A DNA stretch of 12,615 nt from assembly GCA_900549295.1 (NCBI GenBank), contig URNG01000092.1, positions 1-12,615 on the forward strand, read 5' to 3'. Positions 1 to 7,845 of the stretch are shown here, in pieces (the stretch's first letter is position 1; every line of letters starts with the position of its first letter). The DNA comes from an uncultured Rhodocyclaceae bacterium (GTDB lineage Bacteria; Pseudomonadota; Gammaproteobacteria; Burkholderiales; Rhodocyclaceae). The translations under genes and the position numbers were made by a program. Under the pieces are notes generated by a model, which ran no database searches, had not been told where the DNA came from, and was given only the letters and a program-made list of their open reading frames with translations.

Positions 1-494
1 GAACAGCGTCCCGGGCGTGGGGGGATGTCGCCGCGGCCGGCAATCCGCGCTTTACGGTGGACGCCGCCGAAGTCGAAACCAGCGCCAGCAGCTACACCAT
101 TCACACCCTGCTCCGTCTGCGCGCCCACTACGGCCCGCAGCAAATCCTGGTGCTGCTGCTCGGCGCCGATGCCGCCGCCGGCCTCGCCACTTGGCACCGC
201 TGGCCCGAACTCTTTGCCCACGCCCATCTGGCCATTGCCGAACGCCCCGGTTACACGCTGACCCCGGAAACGCTGCCGCCAGCGCTTGCCGCCGAATTTG
301 CCCAACGCGCGGCCAGCGCCGCTGCCCTGCGCGCCGCGCCCGCCGGCTGTGTCGTGCGTTTTCCGCTGACGCCGCTCGGCATCTCGGCCACGGCCATCCG
401 CAAACTGATCGCCAACGGCCAGTCCGCGCGCTATTTGCTGCCCACCGACGTTGTCGACTATATTCAGGCGCATTCCCTCTATCCCCCTGCTTGA
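1..494 (+). CDS. nadD: Nicotinate-nucleotide adenylyltransferase NadD, 5'-truncated by the window edge
   Basis: NadD transfers AMP from ATP to nicotinic acid mononucleotide, giving deamido-NAD in the cytoplasmic route to NAD. The reading frame is open from the window edge (first full codon at base 3), so the N-terminal part with the nucleotide-binding HxGH region is missing. What remains matches the family: NPRFTVDAAEVE followed by SYTIHTLLRLR (the usual SYTxdTL motif), then LLGADAAAGLATWHRW, and near the C-terminus ISATAIRKLIANG, ARYLLPTDVVDYI and a final HSLY. This ISxTxIR...YLLPxxVxxYIxxHxLY tail is diagnostic. A GTG at 57 could open a shorter ORF, but conserved residues precede it, so it is internal. 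The gene ends 23 nt before rsfS, a common bacterial arrangement. Identification is firm; the real start lies outside the window. Confidence 0.93.
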   Translation, partial: TASRAWGDVAAAGNPRFTVDAAEVETSASSYTIHTLLRLRAHYGPQQILVLLLGADAAAGLATWHRWPELFAHAHLAIAERPGYTLTPETLPPALAAEFAQRAASAAALRAAPAGCVVRFPLTPLGISATAIRKLIANGQSARYLLPTDVVDYIQAHSLYPPA

Positions 495-517
495 AACGAG
501 CCTTTGAAGCGAGCCCA

Positions 518-880
518 ATGGACATCAACAGCCTGCAAAAAACCGTCGTCGACGCCCTGGAAGACATCAAGGGCAAACAGATCGAAGTCATCGATACCCA
601 CAAACTCACGCCGCTCTTCGAACGCATGGTGATTGCCACGGGCGACTCCAACCGCCAGGTCAAATCCCTGGCGCACAACGTGCAGGAGAAAGTGCGCGCA
701 GCCGGCGGCGAAGTCATTTCCGTGGAAGGCGAAAACGGCGGCGAATGGGTGCTGGTCGACTTGGGCGACATGATCGTGCACGTCATGCAGCCCAGCGCCC
801 GCGCCTATTACAACCTGGAAGAACTGTGGCAGGCCACGCCCGGCCAGCACCGCAAGGCCGCGCCCGCGCGTGGGGAATGA
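518..880 (+). CDS. rsfS: Ribosomal silencing factor RsfS (Iojap/DUF143 family)
   Basis: The product is 120 aa. RsfS binds protein L14 (uL14) of the large ribosomal subunit and blocks subunit joining, damping translation in starvation or stationary phase. The family hallmark is clear at about residues 76-104: [15 protein letters not shown] followed by [11 protein letters not shown]. The N-terminal half carries the usual [19 protein letters not shown] and [16 protein letters not shown] segments. The ATG at 518 gives the normal start and family length. An in-frame ORF runs upstream to base 17 but overlaps nadD and its residues are low-complexity Arg/Ala/Pro, so it is a shadow. The Shine-Dalgarno sequence is weak (GAAGCGAG, bases 506-513). 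The stop overlaps the rlmH start by 4 nt (ATGA), which suggests translational coupling. The last ten or so residues are a poorly conserved tail. Confidence 0.95.
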   Translation: MDINSLQKTVVDALEDIKGKQIEVIDTHKLTPLFERMVIATGDSNRQVKSLAHNVQEKVRAAGGEVISVEGENGGEWVLVDLGDMIVHVMQPSARAYYNLEELWQATPGQHRKAAPARGE

Positions 881-1347
881 AGCTTGCCGTTTTTGCCGTC
901 GGGCACCGGCAGCCGGCCTGGGTTGCCGAGGGATGTCACGAATACCTGAAGCGACTGCCGCCGGAAATGGCGGCGCGCGTGGTGGAAATCAAGCCGGAGC
1001 CGCGCGGTAGCAAAACCCGCGAGCAGTTGCTGGCTGCCGAGCGCGGCCGCATCGAAGCCGCCCTGCCCGCCAGCACCCGCCTCATCGTGCTCGATGAAAA
1101 AGGCGACGATCTCACCACCCTGAAACTCGCCCAGCGCCTCGAAACCTGGCAGGCGGACGGGCGCGATGCCAGCCTGCTGATCGGCGGTGCCGACGGCATC
1201 GATGCGGCCTTGAAGGCCCGCGCCGACGAAAAGATCCGCCTCTCCAGCCTCACCCTGCCGCACGGCCTGGCCCGCCTGGTGTTGTGCGAGCAGCTCTATC
1301 GGGCGGTGAGCGTGCTGAAAAACCATCCTTATCACCGGGAAGGCTGA
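877..1347 (+). CDS. rlmH: 23S rRNA (pseudouridine1915-N3)-methyltransferase RlmH
   Basis: The product is 156 aa, the usual RlmH size. This SPOUT-fold enzyme uses SAM to methylate pseudouridine 1915 of 23S rRNA (E. coli numbering) in helix 69 of the 70S ribosome. Family marks are the N-terminal [10 protein letters not shown], the [11 protein letters not shown] segment near residue 72, the LIGGADG motif at 101-107 that forms part of the knotted SAM site (LIGGPEG in E. coli), [17 protein letters not shown] at 127-143 and the C-terminal YHREG. The ATG overlaps the rsfS stop by 4 nt, and the stop shares one base with the maf start (TGATG), so the genes are almost certainly co-translated. Nothing in the sequence suggests loss of function. 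Confidence 0.96.
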   Translation: MKLAVFAVGHRQPAWVAEGCHEYLKRLPPEMAARVVEIKPEPRGSKTREQLLAAERGRIEAALPASTRLIVLDEKGDDLTTLKLAQRLETWQADGRDASLLIGGADGIDAALKARADEKIRLSSLTLPHGLARLVLCEQLYRAVSVLKNHPYHREG

Positions 1348-1931
1348 TGCGCCTCTATCTCGCCTCGCGCAGCCCGCGCCGCCGCGAATTGCTGCACCAG
1401 ATCGGCATCGATTTCGACACCTTGACCGGCGCGGTGGAGGTCGACGAAACCCCGCTCCCCGGCGAAGCACCGACAGCCTACGTGGAACGGGTGACGCGCG
1501 CCAAGGCCGCGCAGGGGCTTGCCCTGATCCAGGAGCGCCACCTCATCGCCCACCCGGTGCTGTCCGCCGACACGACCCTGGAAGTCGATGGCGAAATCAT
1601 CGGCAAACCGGCGGACAGCGCTGACGCCGCACGCATTCTGAAGCGCCTCTCCGGGCGCAGCCACCGCGTGATTACCGGCGTCGCGGTCGCCGACCGGCAG
1701 CGCTGCAATTACGTGACCTCAGTGAGCGAAGTGCACTTTCGCGTCCTGGAAGCCGACGAGATCCGCCGCTACGTCCTTTCCGGCGAACCGATGGACAAGG
1801 CCGGCGCTTACGGCATCCAGGGCCGCGCCGGCCTGTTCGTGGCACACATTTCCGGCAGCTACAGCGGTATCATGGGCCTGCCGCTGTGCGAAACCGGCGA
1901 ATTGCTGAAAACCTTCGGTTTCCGTTTCTGA
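1347..1931 (+). CDS. maf: Maf family nucleoside triphosphate pyrophosphatase (YhdE-type)
   Basis: The product is 194 aa. Maf proteins hydrolyse non-canonical or pyrimidine nucleoside triphosphates to monophosphates; the YhdE subgroup prefers dTTP/UTP and has been linked to division arrest. Visible motifs: LASRSPRRRELL at 5-16 (phosphate-binding SxSPRR), SADTTLEVDGEIIGKP at 73-88 containing the catalytic Asp of the ADT motif, GEPMDKAGAYGIQG at 146-159 with its Lys, and SYSGIMGLPL at 171-180. EPMDKAGAYGIQG points to the YhdE rather than the YceF subgroup. The start overlaps the rlmH stop by one base. In many proteobacteria maf is followed by rng (RNase G); here a convergent enoyl-CoA hydratase follows instead. 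Oddity: the last codons plus stop are duplicated in the next 23 nt (see repeat entry). Confidence 0.94.
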   Translation: MRLYLASRSPRRRELLHQIGIDFDTLTGAVEVDETPLPGEAPTAYVERVTRAKAAQGLALIQERHLIAHPVLSADTTLEVDGEIIGKPADSADAARILKRLSGRSHRVITGVAVADRQRCNYVTSVSEVHFRVLEADEIRRYVLSGEPMDKAGAYGIQGRAGLFVAHISGSYSGIMGLPLCETGELLKTFGFRF

Positions 1932-1950
1932 AAACCTTTGGTTTCAGCTT
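1905..1950 (+). repeat. Two imperfect 23-nt tandem copies of the maf 3' end
   Basis: Copy 1 is 1905-1927 and copy 2 is 1928-1950, identical at 20 of 23 positions. Copy 1 plus the next 4 nt encodes LKTFGFRF and the TGA stop of maf. Copy 2, read in its own frame (shifted because 23 is not a multiple of 3), encodes LKTFGFSF and a TAA stop at 1952-1954. Each copy also contains a short inverted repeat, GAAAACC-TT(C/T)-GGTTTC. In copy 2 it extends to a 20-nt hairpin at 1928-1947 with one bulged A. The repeat fills nearly the whole 26-nt gap between the convergent maf and enoyl-CoA hydratase stops, so it may act as a weak bidirectional terminator, although no clear U-tract follows. Confidence 0.85.
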
Positions 1951-1957
1951 CTAAAAA

Positions 1958-2731
1958 TCAGCGGTTCCTGAACGCCGGCTTGCGCTTCTCGGCAAAGGCC
2001 GCCATGCCTTCCTTCTGGTCTTCCAGGGCGAAGGCAGCGTGGAACACGCGGCGCTCGAACAGCAGCCCTTCGTTGAGCGAGGATTCAAAGGCGCGATTGA
2101 TCGTTTCCTTAATCATCATGATGACCGGCAGCGAGAAACCGGCGATGGTCTGCGCCGCCTTCATGGTTTCGTCGAGCAACTGATCGGCGGCAATGACGCG
2201 CGCCACCAGGCCGGATTTTTCGGCTTCCGCGGCATCCATGAAGCGCCCGGTCAGGCACAAATCCATCGCCTTCGCTTTGCCCACCGCACGCGGCAGGCGC
2301 TGCGTGCCGCCCGCGCCGGGCAGGGTGCCGAGCTTGATTTCCGGCTGGCCGAAGCGGGCCGTATCGGCGGCATAGATCATGTCGCACATCATCGCCATTT
2401 CGCAGCCACCGCCCAGGGCGAAGCCAGCCACGGCGGCGATCACCGGTTTCCTCGCGGTCTTGATGCGCTCCCAGTTGCGGGTGATGAAGTCCGTCTTGTA
2501 GGCGTGCATGTAGTCGAAATCCTTCATGAAACCGATGTCGGCCCCGGCGGCGAAGGCTTTTTCATTGCCGGTGAGCACGATGCAGCCGATGTTCTCATCG
2601 GCTTCGAAAGCATCGATGGCGGCGGCGATGCCGTCCACCACCTCATTGTTCAGGGCATTCATCGCTTCCGGGCGGTTGATGCGGATCAGGCCCACCTTGC
2701 CGTGGACTTCGCTGAGGACGATCTGGCTCAT
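1958..2731 (-). CDS. Short-chain enoyl-CoA hydratase (crotonase family)
   Basis: The product is 257 aa, the standard length for mono-functional crotonases. The predicted reaction is syn-hydration of trans-2-enoyl-CoA to (3S)-3-hydroxyacyl-CoA in beta-oxidation or related acyl-CoA breakdown in the cytoplasm. Both catalytic glutamates are present: Glu111 in [11 protein letters not shown] and Glu131 in [22 protein letters not shown]. The oxyanion-hole segments FAAGADI (60-66) and FALGGGC (104-110) are intact. The C-terminal tail KRKPAFRNR is typical. The start has a good Shine-Dalgarno, AGGAG (complement of 2741-2745), 9 nt upstream. The gene is alone on its strand and convergent with maf; the chemoreceptor gene upstream on the same strand is separated by a strong hairpin. 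Sequence alone cannot say whether it serves fatty-acid, phenylacetate or amino-acid degradation. The acetoacetyl-CoA synthetase at 7920 is a plausible metabolic partner but is not linked in an operon. Confidence 0.92.
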   Translation of the reverse strand: MSQIVLSEVHGKVGLIRINRPEAMNALNNEVVDGIAAAIDAFEADENIGCIVLTGNEKAFAAGADIGFMKDFDYMHAYKTDFITRNWERIKTARKPVIAAVAGFALGGGCEMAMMCDMIYAADTARFGQPEIKLGTLPGAGGTQRLPRAVGKAKAMDLCLTGRFMDAAEAEKSGLVARVIAADQLLDETMKAAQTIAGFSLPVIMMIKETINRAFESSLNEGLLFERRVFHAAFALEDQKEGMAAFAEKRKPAFRNR

Positions 2732-2783
2732 GTTCTGTTTCTCCTGTTTGCGCCGCGCCGTACGCGGGCGGCTTTTTGAAATG

Positions 2784-2821
2784 GCATGCGCCGGGCGGCA
2801 AGGTTGCCGCCCGGCGCATGC
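2784..2821 (-). terminator. Perfect 18-bp GC-rich inverted repeat downstream of the chemoreceptor gene
   Basis: The arms 2784-2801 and 2804-2821 are exact reverse complements, separated by only GG (effective loop AGGT, 17-bp stem). Each arm reads GCATGCGCCGGGCGGCAA or its complement. It starts 21 nt beyond the stop codon of the minus-strand chemoreceptor and lies upstream of the enoyl-CoA hydratase start. This fits a transcription terminator or insulator between the two genes. There is no run of U after the stem on the minus strand (CATTTC follows), so a classical Rho-independent terminator is not proven. A repetitive genomic palindrome is an alternative. Confidence 0.55.
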
Positions 2822-2842
2822 GATATTAACAAGCCCGGCGTA

Positions 2843-4465
2843 TCAGCGGAGCAAGCGGAAATAGCCGATCAATTCGCGCAGGCGTCCGGTTGCCTGCTGT
2901 ATCTGCGCACTGCGCGCAGTCACTTCCTGGATGGTGTTCGAAGTCTGGCCGATGCCGCTGACGATGTCTTCCATGCTCAAGGCGATGCCGCTGCCCGCCG
3001 AAGCCTGCTGACGCGTACTCGTGGCGATGTGCTCCGCCAGATGCATGATCCTTTCGCCCTGATCGGCCACCGCATTGAGGCCGTTGCGAGCCGTTTCGGC
3101 CGTGGCGTTGACGGTTTTCACCTGGGTGCCGGCCACATTCATGGTCGCCAGCGCGCGCTGCGTGCTGCTCTGGATGCTCTGGATGCTGGCGGTGATTTCG
3201 CCCGTCTGCTTGCTCGAATTCTCGGCCAGTTTGCGCACTTCGTCGGCCACCACGGCAAAGCCGCGTCCGGATTCTCCGGCGCGCGCGGCTTCGATTGCCG
3301 CGTTCAGCGCCAACAGATTCGTCTGATCGGCGATTTCGCGGATCACCTGGCTGACCCGCTCGATGGCCGAAATCGAATGGAACAACTCGTCCATGGTGCG
3401 CCCGGCGTCCTGCACCGTATCCACCACGTGATTGGAAGCCTCCTGGCTTTGCTGCATCCGCCCCGTCGCGTCGTCGAGCAGGCCGTGCGAAATCTGCACC
3501 GCCTGCGAAGCCTGCTGCGCGTCATTGGCGATCTGATCGACCGAAGCCACCATCTGCTCGACTGTGGCGGCGATGCTGTTGGCCGCATCGGATTGCGCCA
3601 CCGTCGCGCGCCGGGTTTCGTCGATATCCCCGCTGAGGGAACGGATGTGGGTATCCACCGCCATGCTCTGCTCGGAAATTTCCGCCATCATCGCCCGCAG
3701 ATGCGTTTGCATGGTGACCAGCGCATCGTTCAGATTGCCCAGTTCGTCCACCCGGTGCAGCGGAATGTCGTCGGTCAAGTCGCCTTGGGCGATGTTCTGC
3801 AGGCGGCCCGTGATGCGCCCGACGATCATCATCATGTTGCGCAGCAAAAGAAGCAGGCCAAAGCCCGCCGCAATGCCCAGCGCGCTGAAGAGGGTGACGA
3901 GTTGATTGATCGTGCCTTCCGTCATGCCCAGGCCCGCCCCGAACGACTGCGCGCCCACGCTCAGCAACTGGACGAGGATCATGCCGACGATCAGGGCGCT
4001 CGTTTTGGCGCGCAGCGGTATGCGCGCCCAGCGCGTCGCTTTCGGTGTGCTGGCGCGGCCTTGGTTCAGCTTTGCATAGAGCGCCTCGGCATCCGCGATC
4101 TGCTGCCGGCTGGGTTTGGTGCGCACCGACATGTAGCCGATCTTCTGGCCGTTTTTGAGCACCGGGACGATCAGCGCATCGACCCAATAAAAATCGCCGT
4201 TCTTGCAGCGATTCTTGACTATTCCACGCCAGGGACGATCCGCCTGGAGCGTTTCCCAGGCCCAGGCAAAAGCCGCGGGCGGCATGTCCGGGTGGCGGAC
4301 GATGTTGTGGTTCCTGCCCAGCAACTCATCCCGCGAGAAACCACTGACGTCGATGAAAGTATCGTCGGCGTAAGTGATGATGCCCTTGAGATCGGTCCGT
4401 GAAACGATGTACTTACCGTCGGGGAATGGCCGTTCCACGTTGGTGACTGGCGTATTGACCTTCAT
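2843..4465 (-). CDS. Aer-type PAS-domain methyl-accepting chemotaxis protein (energy/redox taxis receptor)
   Basis: The product is 540 aa. An N-terminal PAS domain (about 10-120) resembles E. coli Aer: it has [12 protein letters not shown], then [17 protein letters not shown] at 54-70 with the RHPDMP signature, and [17 protein letters not shown] at 79-95. In Aer this domain binds FAD and reports respiratory redox state; FAD binding here is inferred from those residues. After it come a linker and a hydrophobic region with two likely membrane segments (about 156-176 and 187-208), a HAMP-like stretch (about 209-262) and a long cytoplasmic helical bundle. The signalling tip at 378-417 is canonical, with [21 protein letters not shown] then [19 protein letters not shown], and would contact CheA/CheW. 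There is no long periplasmic ligand domain and no C-terminal CheR-tethering NWETF-like peptide. The only nearby purine stretch ahead of the ATG is a weak GAAAG. The gene lies 105 nt downstream of the haem kinase on the same strand, which suggests shared redox-sensing duties. Confidence 0.92.
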   Translation of the reverse strand: MKVNTPVTNVERPFPDGKYIVSRTDLKGIITYADDTFIDVSGFSRDELLGRNHNIVRHPDMPPAAFAWAWETLQADRPWRGIVKNRCKNGDFYWVDALIVPVLKNGQKIGYMSVRTKPSRQQIADAEALYAKLNQGRASTPKATRWARIPLRAKTSALIVGMILVQLLSVGAQSFGAGLGMTEGTINQLVTLFSALGIAAGFGLLLLLRNMMMIVGRITGRLQNIAQGDLTDDIPLHRVDELGNLNDALVTMQTHLRAMMAEISEQSMAVDTHIRSLSGDIDETRRATVAQSDAANSIAATVEQMVASVDQIANDAQQASQAVQISHGLLDDATGRMQQSQEASNHVVDTVQDAGRTMDELFHSISAIERVSQVIREIADQTNLLALNAAIEAARAGESGRGFAVVADEVRKLAENSSKQTGEITASIQSIQSSTQRALATMNVAGTQVKTVNATAETARNGLNAVADQGERIMHLAEHIATSTRQQASAGSGIALSMEDIVSGIGQTSNTIQEVTARSAQIQQATGRLRELIGYFRLLR

Positions 4466-4505
4466 GACTGACTTTCTGTTGAACTACGTAAAGTTATTTT
4501 TGGTA

Positions 4506-4526
4506 TTTACAGGAGGGGAATGTAAA
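4506..4526. promoter_or_regulatory. Inverted repeat TTTACA-N9-TGTAAA upstream of the chemoreceptor gene
   Basis: A perfect 6-bp dyad, TTTACA (4506-4511) and TGTAAA (4521-4526), lies about 40 nt upstream of the receptor start codon. The 105-nt gap between the kinase stop and receptor start is notably AT-richer than the flanking genes. Such a dyad could be an operator for a dimeric regulator, implying that the receptor has its own promoter. It does not match the FNR consensus. No convincing -35/-10 pair at normal spacing was found, so this stays a candidate. Confidence 0.35.
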
Positions 4527-4570
4527 GAAACGTATTGAAAATGCAAGATTTATGTCGATATTTCACGTGC

Positions 4571-6655
4571 TCAACTTTGAGTTTTCTCTATTTCATCCAC
4601 ATTAAACCAGCGGCACAAGGTCGCATACAGCAATTCAACGTCGAGCGGCTTGGTCAGAACCTCGGCCATGCCTGCTTCCAGACAGGCATGCCGGTCTTCG
4701 ACAAAAACGTTGGCAGTGGTCGCAATGACAGGCACCCGGGCATAGCCGGGCAGCGCCTGGATGTGGCGGGTGGCCGTCATGCCGTCCATGACAGGCATCT
4801 GCATGTCCATCAGGATCAGGTCGTAATGCTGCCTGCGGGCCGCTTCCACCGCCGCGGCGCCATTTTCCGCCGTGTCCACGGCAAGGCCGACGTCGTCGAG
4901 CAGGGCGCAGACGATTTCCCGGTTGATCGGCTCATCCTCGACGACCAGCACCCGCCGCCCGGCAGCCAGCGCGCGCAGACGGATTTCTTCCTGCGTGGTT
5001 TGCGCCGGGTTGCTGGCAAACTGCAGCGGGGTATCCAGCCAGCCCGTGAACCAGAACTCGCTCCCTTCCCCGGGCTGGCTGCGGGCACCGCAGTCGCCGC
5101 CCATGGCACGGGCGATATGGCGAACGATGGCCAGTCCCAGGCCGGTGCCGCCAAAGCGCCGGGTCATGGAGTTGTCGGCTTGCTCGAACGGCGAAAACAG
5201 GCGTTCGAGCGCATCCGGCGCAATACCGATGCCGGTGTCGCTCACCGTGAAGCGCAGGCAGCAGCGCCCGGCCTCACGCGCCAGCACCTCCACCCGCAGC
5301 GTCACATGACCGCTCTGGGTGAATTTGACGGCATTGCTCAGGTAATTGAGCAAGGCCTGCTGCAGACGTGTCGGATCGCCCTGCAAGGGCGGCAGATCGG
5401 CGGGCAGGTCGACCTCGAAGCGCAGCCCTTTCTCGTCCATCTTTTCCTGCAGCATGGACGACAGGTTCGCCACGATGAGCGGCAATTGCACCGGTGCCGC
5501 ATCGAGCACCAGCTTGCCCGATTCGATCTTGGAAAGATCGAGCACGTCGTTGATGGTCTGCAAAAGATGGGTGCTGGCCCTGTCCAGTTTGTGCAGACGC
5601 TCGCGCTGCGCGTCGTCGAGCGTCCCCCGGCGGATGAGGCGGGACATGCCGAGTATGGCGTTGAGCGGGGTGCGGATTTCGTGGCTCATGTTGGCCAGGA
5701 AACTGCTCTTCGCCCGGTTGGCGGCCTCGGCAGCCTCCTTGGCCTGACTCAGTTCCTGCGTGCGCGCATCCACCAGATCCTCCAGGTGGTGATGAAACGC
5801 GTGCAGGTGCTTTTCACGCGCCAGGATGCTTTCCGCCATGTTGCCGAAGGTCTGGGCCAGATGGGCGATTTCGTCGTTCCCGGAAACAGCGGGCTGGCGC
5901 TGATAATCGCCGCGCGCCATCCGCTCGGCCTCCATCTCCAGGCGGGCGAGACGCCGGATGACCAGGCGATCGATCAAGAGCCCCATGCACAGCAGCAGCG
6001 TCAGGTAGCTGCCAAGTTTCAGCCCCGCCTGTTTGCCCCACATCTGCCAGAACTGCGCCTCGAACCGGGCGGCCGGAACACGAATGCTGATGACGCCACG
6101 CAAATCGCCCAGCGCGTAACCGAATGCCGGATCGTCCGGCGGCAGCAGGTTGGGCGGCGCATCTTCCGGTTTGCCATGACATTTCAGGCAATAAGGCTCG
6201 ACCCACAGCGGAGAGGTAAACAACAGGTATTTCTCGCCTGCCGCGTCGGTAATGCTTTCACTGCGCTCCTCTGCCTGCGGGTTGGCGCGGAACCAGTCCA
6301 TCGCCGCCTTTTCGTCGCGGTCGGCGCGGTTGTCCGGATTGCGCGGACGGTCGGAAACGTTGTTGAAGCGGATACCGCTCCGGGACAGTTCGGCAAAATG
6401 CGCGCCGATACGCGACAGAGCATGCGCCGGCAGAAAACCGATCGTGTCGCGATCGATGGGCAGACCGCTATTGAGGAACTGATGGTGATAAACCCAGCGG
6501 GTCGACAACAGGATCTGATAAATGGCGCGCGCGTTGTCCTCCGCCTGCCGACGCATTTCCCGGCGCAACTGCTGGTGGCTGAACCAGAGGTCGACGGTAA
6601 AGATCAGGGCCAGAACCGCGCCCAGAACCAACCAAACCCTCTGCTTCAAAGCCAT
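4571..6655 (-). CDS. Membrane hybrid histidine kinase with a periplasmic c-type haem (DUF3365/Tll0287-like) sensor domain
   Basis: The product is 694 aa. Domains in order: membrane segment about 6-24; periplasmic region about 25-208; second membrane segment about 209-230; HAMP-like stretch (about 231-282); coiled-coil linker; HisKA with the phospho-accepting His325 in [10 protein letters not shown]; HATPase_c with the N-box (NYLSNAVKF, 437-445), DTGIGI (473-478) and GGTGLGL (502-508); and a C-terminal receiver with acidic E573/D574, phospho-acceptor D617 in [13 protein letters not shown] and K669. The periplasmic part carries [10 protein letters not shown], a [11 protein letters not shown] segment and CLKCHGKP, a CxxCH c-type haem site at 156-160, followed by [13 protein letters not shown]. 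These match the DUF3365/Tll0287-like haem family. The haem would be attached after Sec export. Predicted role: sensing redox state or a haem ligand (O2, NO or similar) and autophosphorylating; the signal is inferred. A GGGGA Shine-Dalgarno precedes the ATG. No HPt or DNA-binding partner is nearby. Confidence 0.93.
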   Translation of the reverse strand: MALKQRVWLVLGAVLALIFTVDLWFSHQQLRREMRRQAEDNARAIYQILLSTRWVYHHQFLNSGLPIDRDTIGFLPAHALSRIGAHFAELSRSGIRFNNVSDRPRNPDNRADRDEKAAMDWFRANPQAEERSESITDAAGEKYLLFTSPLWVEPYCLKCHGKPEDAPPNLLPPDDPAFGYALGDLRGVISIRVPAARFEAQFWQMWGKQAGLKLGSYLTLLLCMGLLIDRLVIRRLARLEMEAERMARGDYQRQPAVSGNDEIAHLAQTFGNMAESILAREKHLHAFHHHLEDLVDARTQELSQAKEAAEAANRAKSSFLANMSHEIRTPLNAILGMSRLIRRGTLDDAQRERLHKLDRASTHLLQTINDVLDLSKIESGKLVLDAAPVQLPLIVANLSSMLQEKMDEKGLRFEVDLPADLPPLQGDPTRLQQALLNYLSNAVKFTQSGHVTLRVEVLAREAGRCCLRFTVSDTGIGIAPDALERLFSPFEQADNSMTRRFGGTGLGLAIVRHIARAMGGDCGARSQPGEGSEFWFTGWLDTPLQFASNPAQTTQEEIRLRALAAGRRVLVVEDEPINREIVCALLDDVGLAVDTAENGAAAVEAARRQHYDLILMDMQMPVMDGMTATRHIQALPGYARVPVIATTANVFVEDRHACLEAGMAEVLTKPLDVELLYATLCRWFNVDEIEKTQS

Positions 6656-6854
6656 GCCATTCCCCGCTCTCCGGGTTAATCCCCCGCACCGCTGCCGCCT
6701 TGCATGCAGACACCGACGATCCGACGATCAATCTGCCCTGCGCCGCATGCTACCGCTTTTGGCCCGGCACGGACTTGATCCACTGCAAATCGTTCGCAAG
6801 CCACCCTGCCATAATGCCGCCTTCGCTCTGCGACTCAATACTGGAGAAACGGTA
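6656..6854. other. Divergent intergenic region between the haem kinase and the SphA-like gene
   Basis: This 199-nt stretch must hold the promoters of both divergent genes. On the plus strand a CATAAT (6810-6815) resembles a -10 box about 40 nt before the SphA-like start, but no good -35 box lies 16-18 nt upstream; TTGATC at 6775-6780 is too far. A short direct repeat, CGACGATC, occurs at 6714-6721 and 6722-6729 with near-tandem spacing. No RNA gene or further ORF could be supported. Confidence 0.4.
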
Positions 6855-7817
6855 ATGCGCCCCCAAAAAACACGCAGCAGTCAGGCGCGGCACCACCGCA
6901 TTTGCCACACACTCTGCCGCAAACTGTGCTGCACCCTGCTGTGTGCGCTCGCCTCCGGCACGGGCTTTGCCACCGAGGGCGGCGGCAGCGCCTACCCGGT
7001 TGGCGTGGAAACCAATTTCACCGGCCTCATGCTGCCCGAAGGCAGCCATTTCCTGCTCTATTACCAGCACTACCGCGCCGACCGCATGTTTGCCAACGAT
7101 GGCCGCGAGAATCCCCGTGTCAGCGACTTCAACAGCCGTGCCGACGTCATGGCGCTGCGCCTCTCGCACGTCTGGCGCGGAGTGAAGCTCGCCGGGGCCA
7201 ACGTCGAAAGCCGCGTCGTTCTGCCGCTGCTCGACGTGGACCTCGACCTCACCGCCGGCGGTGCCGACCGGGGCGGCAGCCGGCGCGGTGCGGGCGACCT
7301 GACGCTCGCGCCGCTCTTCCTCGGCTGGCACGACGGCCCCCTGCATCGCCTAGCCGGTCTCGAATTCATCGCCCCGACCGGCAGCTACGACCACGACCGG
7401 CCCGTCAACGCCGGCCGCAACGCTTGGCAGGCCGCCCTGCTCTACGGCGTGACCTGGCTGCCTGGTTCCTGGGAAACGTCTGCCCGCGCGCGCTTTGCCG
7501 TCAATAGCCGCAACCGCGCCACCGACTACCGCTCCGGCAACGAACTGAGTCTGGAATTCAGCGGCGGCTACCGCTTCGCGCCCGGCTGGTCCGCCGGCAT
7601 CAACGGCTACGTTTACCGCCAGACCAGCGACGACCGTCAGCGCGGCAGCGCCGTCAATGGCAACGGCAACCGGGGCGCGGTGAACGCGCTCGGCCCCTAC
7701 CTCGCCTGGGCTCCTGCGCCCGGCTTCGGGCTGGTCGCCAAATGGCAGATCGAATCGCACGCCAAAAACCGCCCGCAAGGCCAGCGCCTGTGGCTGCAGG
7801 CGCGTTACGCTTTCTGA
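6855..7817 (+). CDS. SphA / Phenol_MetA_deg family outer-membrane protein (putative transporter)
   Basis: The product is 320 aa. It has a long basic N-region (RPQKTR...RHHR) and a hydrophobic core, CCTLLCALASGTGFA, with probable signal peptidase I cleavage after Ala39. The mature protein starts TEGGGSAYPVGVETNFTGLMLPEG and ends in YAF, a terminal aromatic residue typical of outer-membrane beta-barrels. Alternating aromatic strands (GSHFLLYYQHYRADRMF, LEFIAPTGSYDHDRPVNAG, LSLEFSGGYRFAPGWSAGINGYVYRQTSDD) match the SphA/'MetA-pathway of phenol degradation' family, proposed to move hydrophobic or aromatic compounds across the outer membrane. This family assignment is by recognition and the substrate is unknown. 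A GGAG at 6843-6846, 8 nt before the ATG, supports the start; the in-frame ORF upstream to 6522 overlaps the opposite kinase gene and is a shadow. Acetoacetyl-CoA synthetase follows after 102 nt on the same strand. Confidence 0.78.
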   Translation: MRPQKTRSSQARHHRICHTLCRKLCCTLLCALASGTGFATEGGGSAYPVGVETNFTGLMLPEGSHFLLYYQHYRADRMFANDGRENPRVSDFNSRADVMALRLSHVWRGVKLAGANVESRVVLPLLDVDLDLTAGGADRGGSRRGAGDLTLAPLFLGWHDGPLHRLAGLEFIAPTGSYDHDRPVNAGRNAWQAALLYGVTWLPGSWETSARARFAVNSRNRATDYRSGNELSLEFSGGYRFAPGWSAGINGYVYRQTSDDRQRGSAVNGNGNRGAVNALGPYLAWAPAPGFGLVAKWQIESHAKNRPQGQRLWLQARYAF

Positions 7818-7825
7818 GGCACGAA

Positions 7826-7841
7826 AGCCTGCCGGCGGGCT
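7826..7841. repeat. Near-perfect 16-nt palindrome after the SphA-like gene
   Basis: AGCCTGCCGGCGGGCT is self-complementary except for one T/G pair. It begins 9 nt after the stop codon of the SphA-like gene. It may stall or end transcription, but it has almost no loop and no T-run, so it is not a typical terminator. Confidence 0.35.
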
Positions 7842-7845
7842 GCCG

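Noticed and set aside
2752..2776. GC-rich imperfect hairpin followed by TTTTT on the plus strand
   Set aside because: The stem is only about 5 bp before a mismatch, and no plus-strand gene ends there, so it is not called a terminator.
2786..4402. A 538-codon open frame on the plus strand opposite the chemoreceptor
   Set aside because: Antisense shadow of a clear Aer-type receptor; the His/Arg/Asp-rich translation has no domain signature.
4535..6679. A 714-codon open frame on the plus strand opposite the haem kinase
   Set aside because: It mirrors the kinase gene; its translation is rich in Arg, Gln, His, Gly and Ala without recognisable motifs, while the minus strand encodes a complete multi-domain kinase. 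Long antisense frames are expected in high-GC coding DNA.
6775..6815. Possible sigma-70 promoter with TTGATC and CATAAT before the SphA-like gene
   Set aside because: The boxes are 29 nt apart, far from the normal 16-18 nt, so only the intergenic region is annotated.
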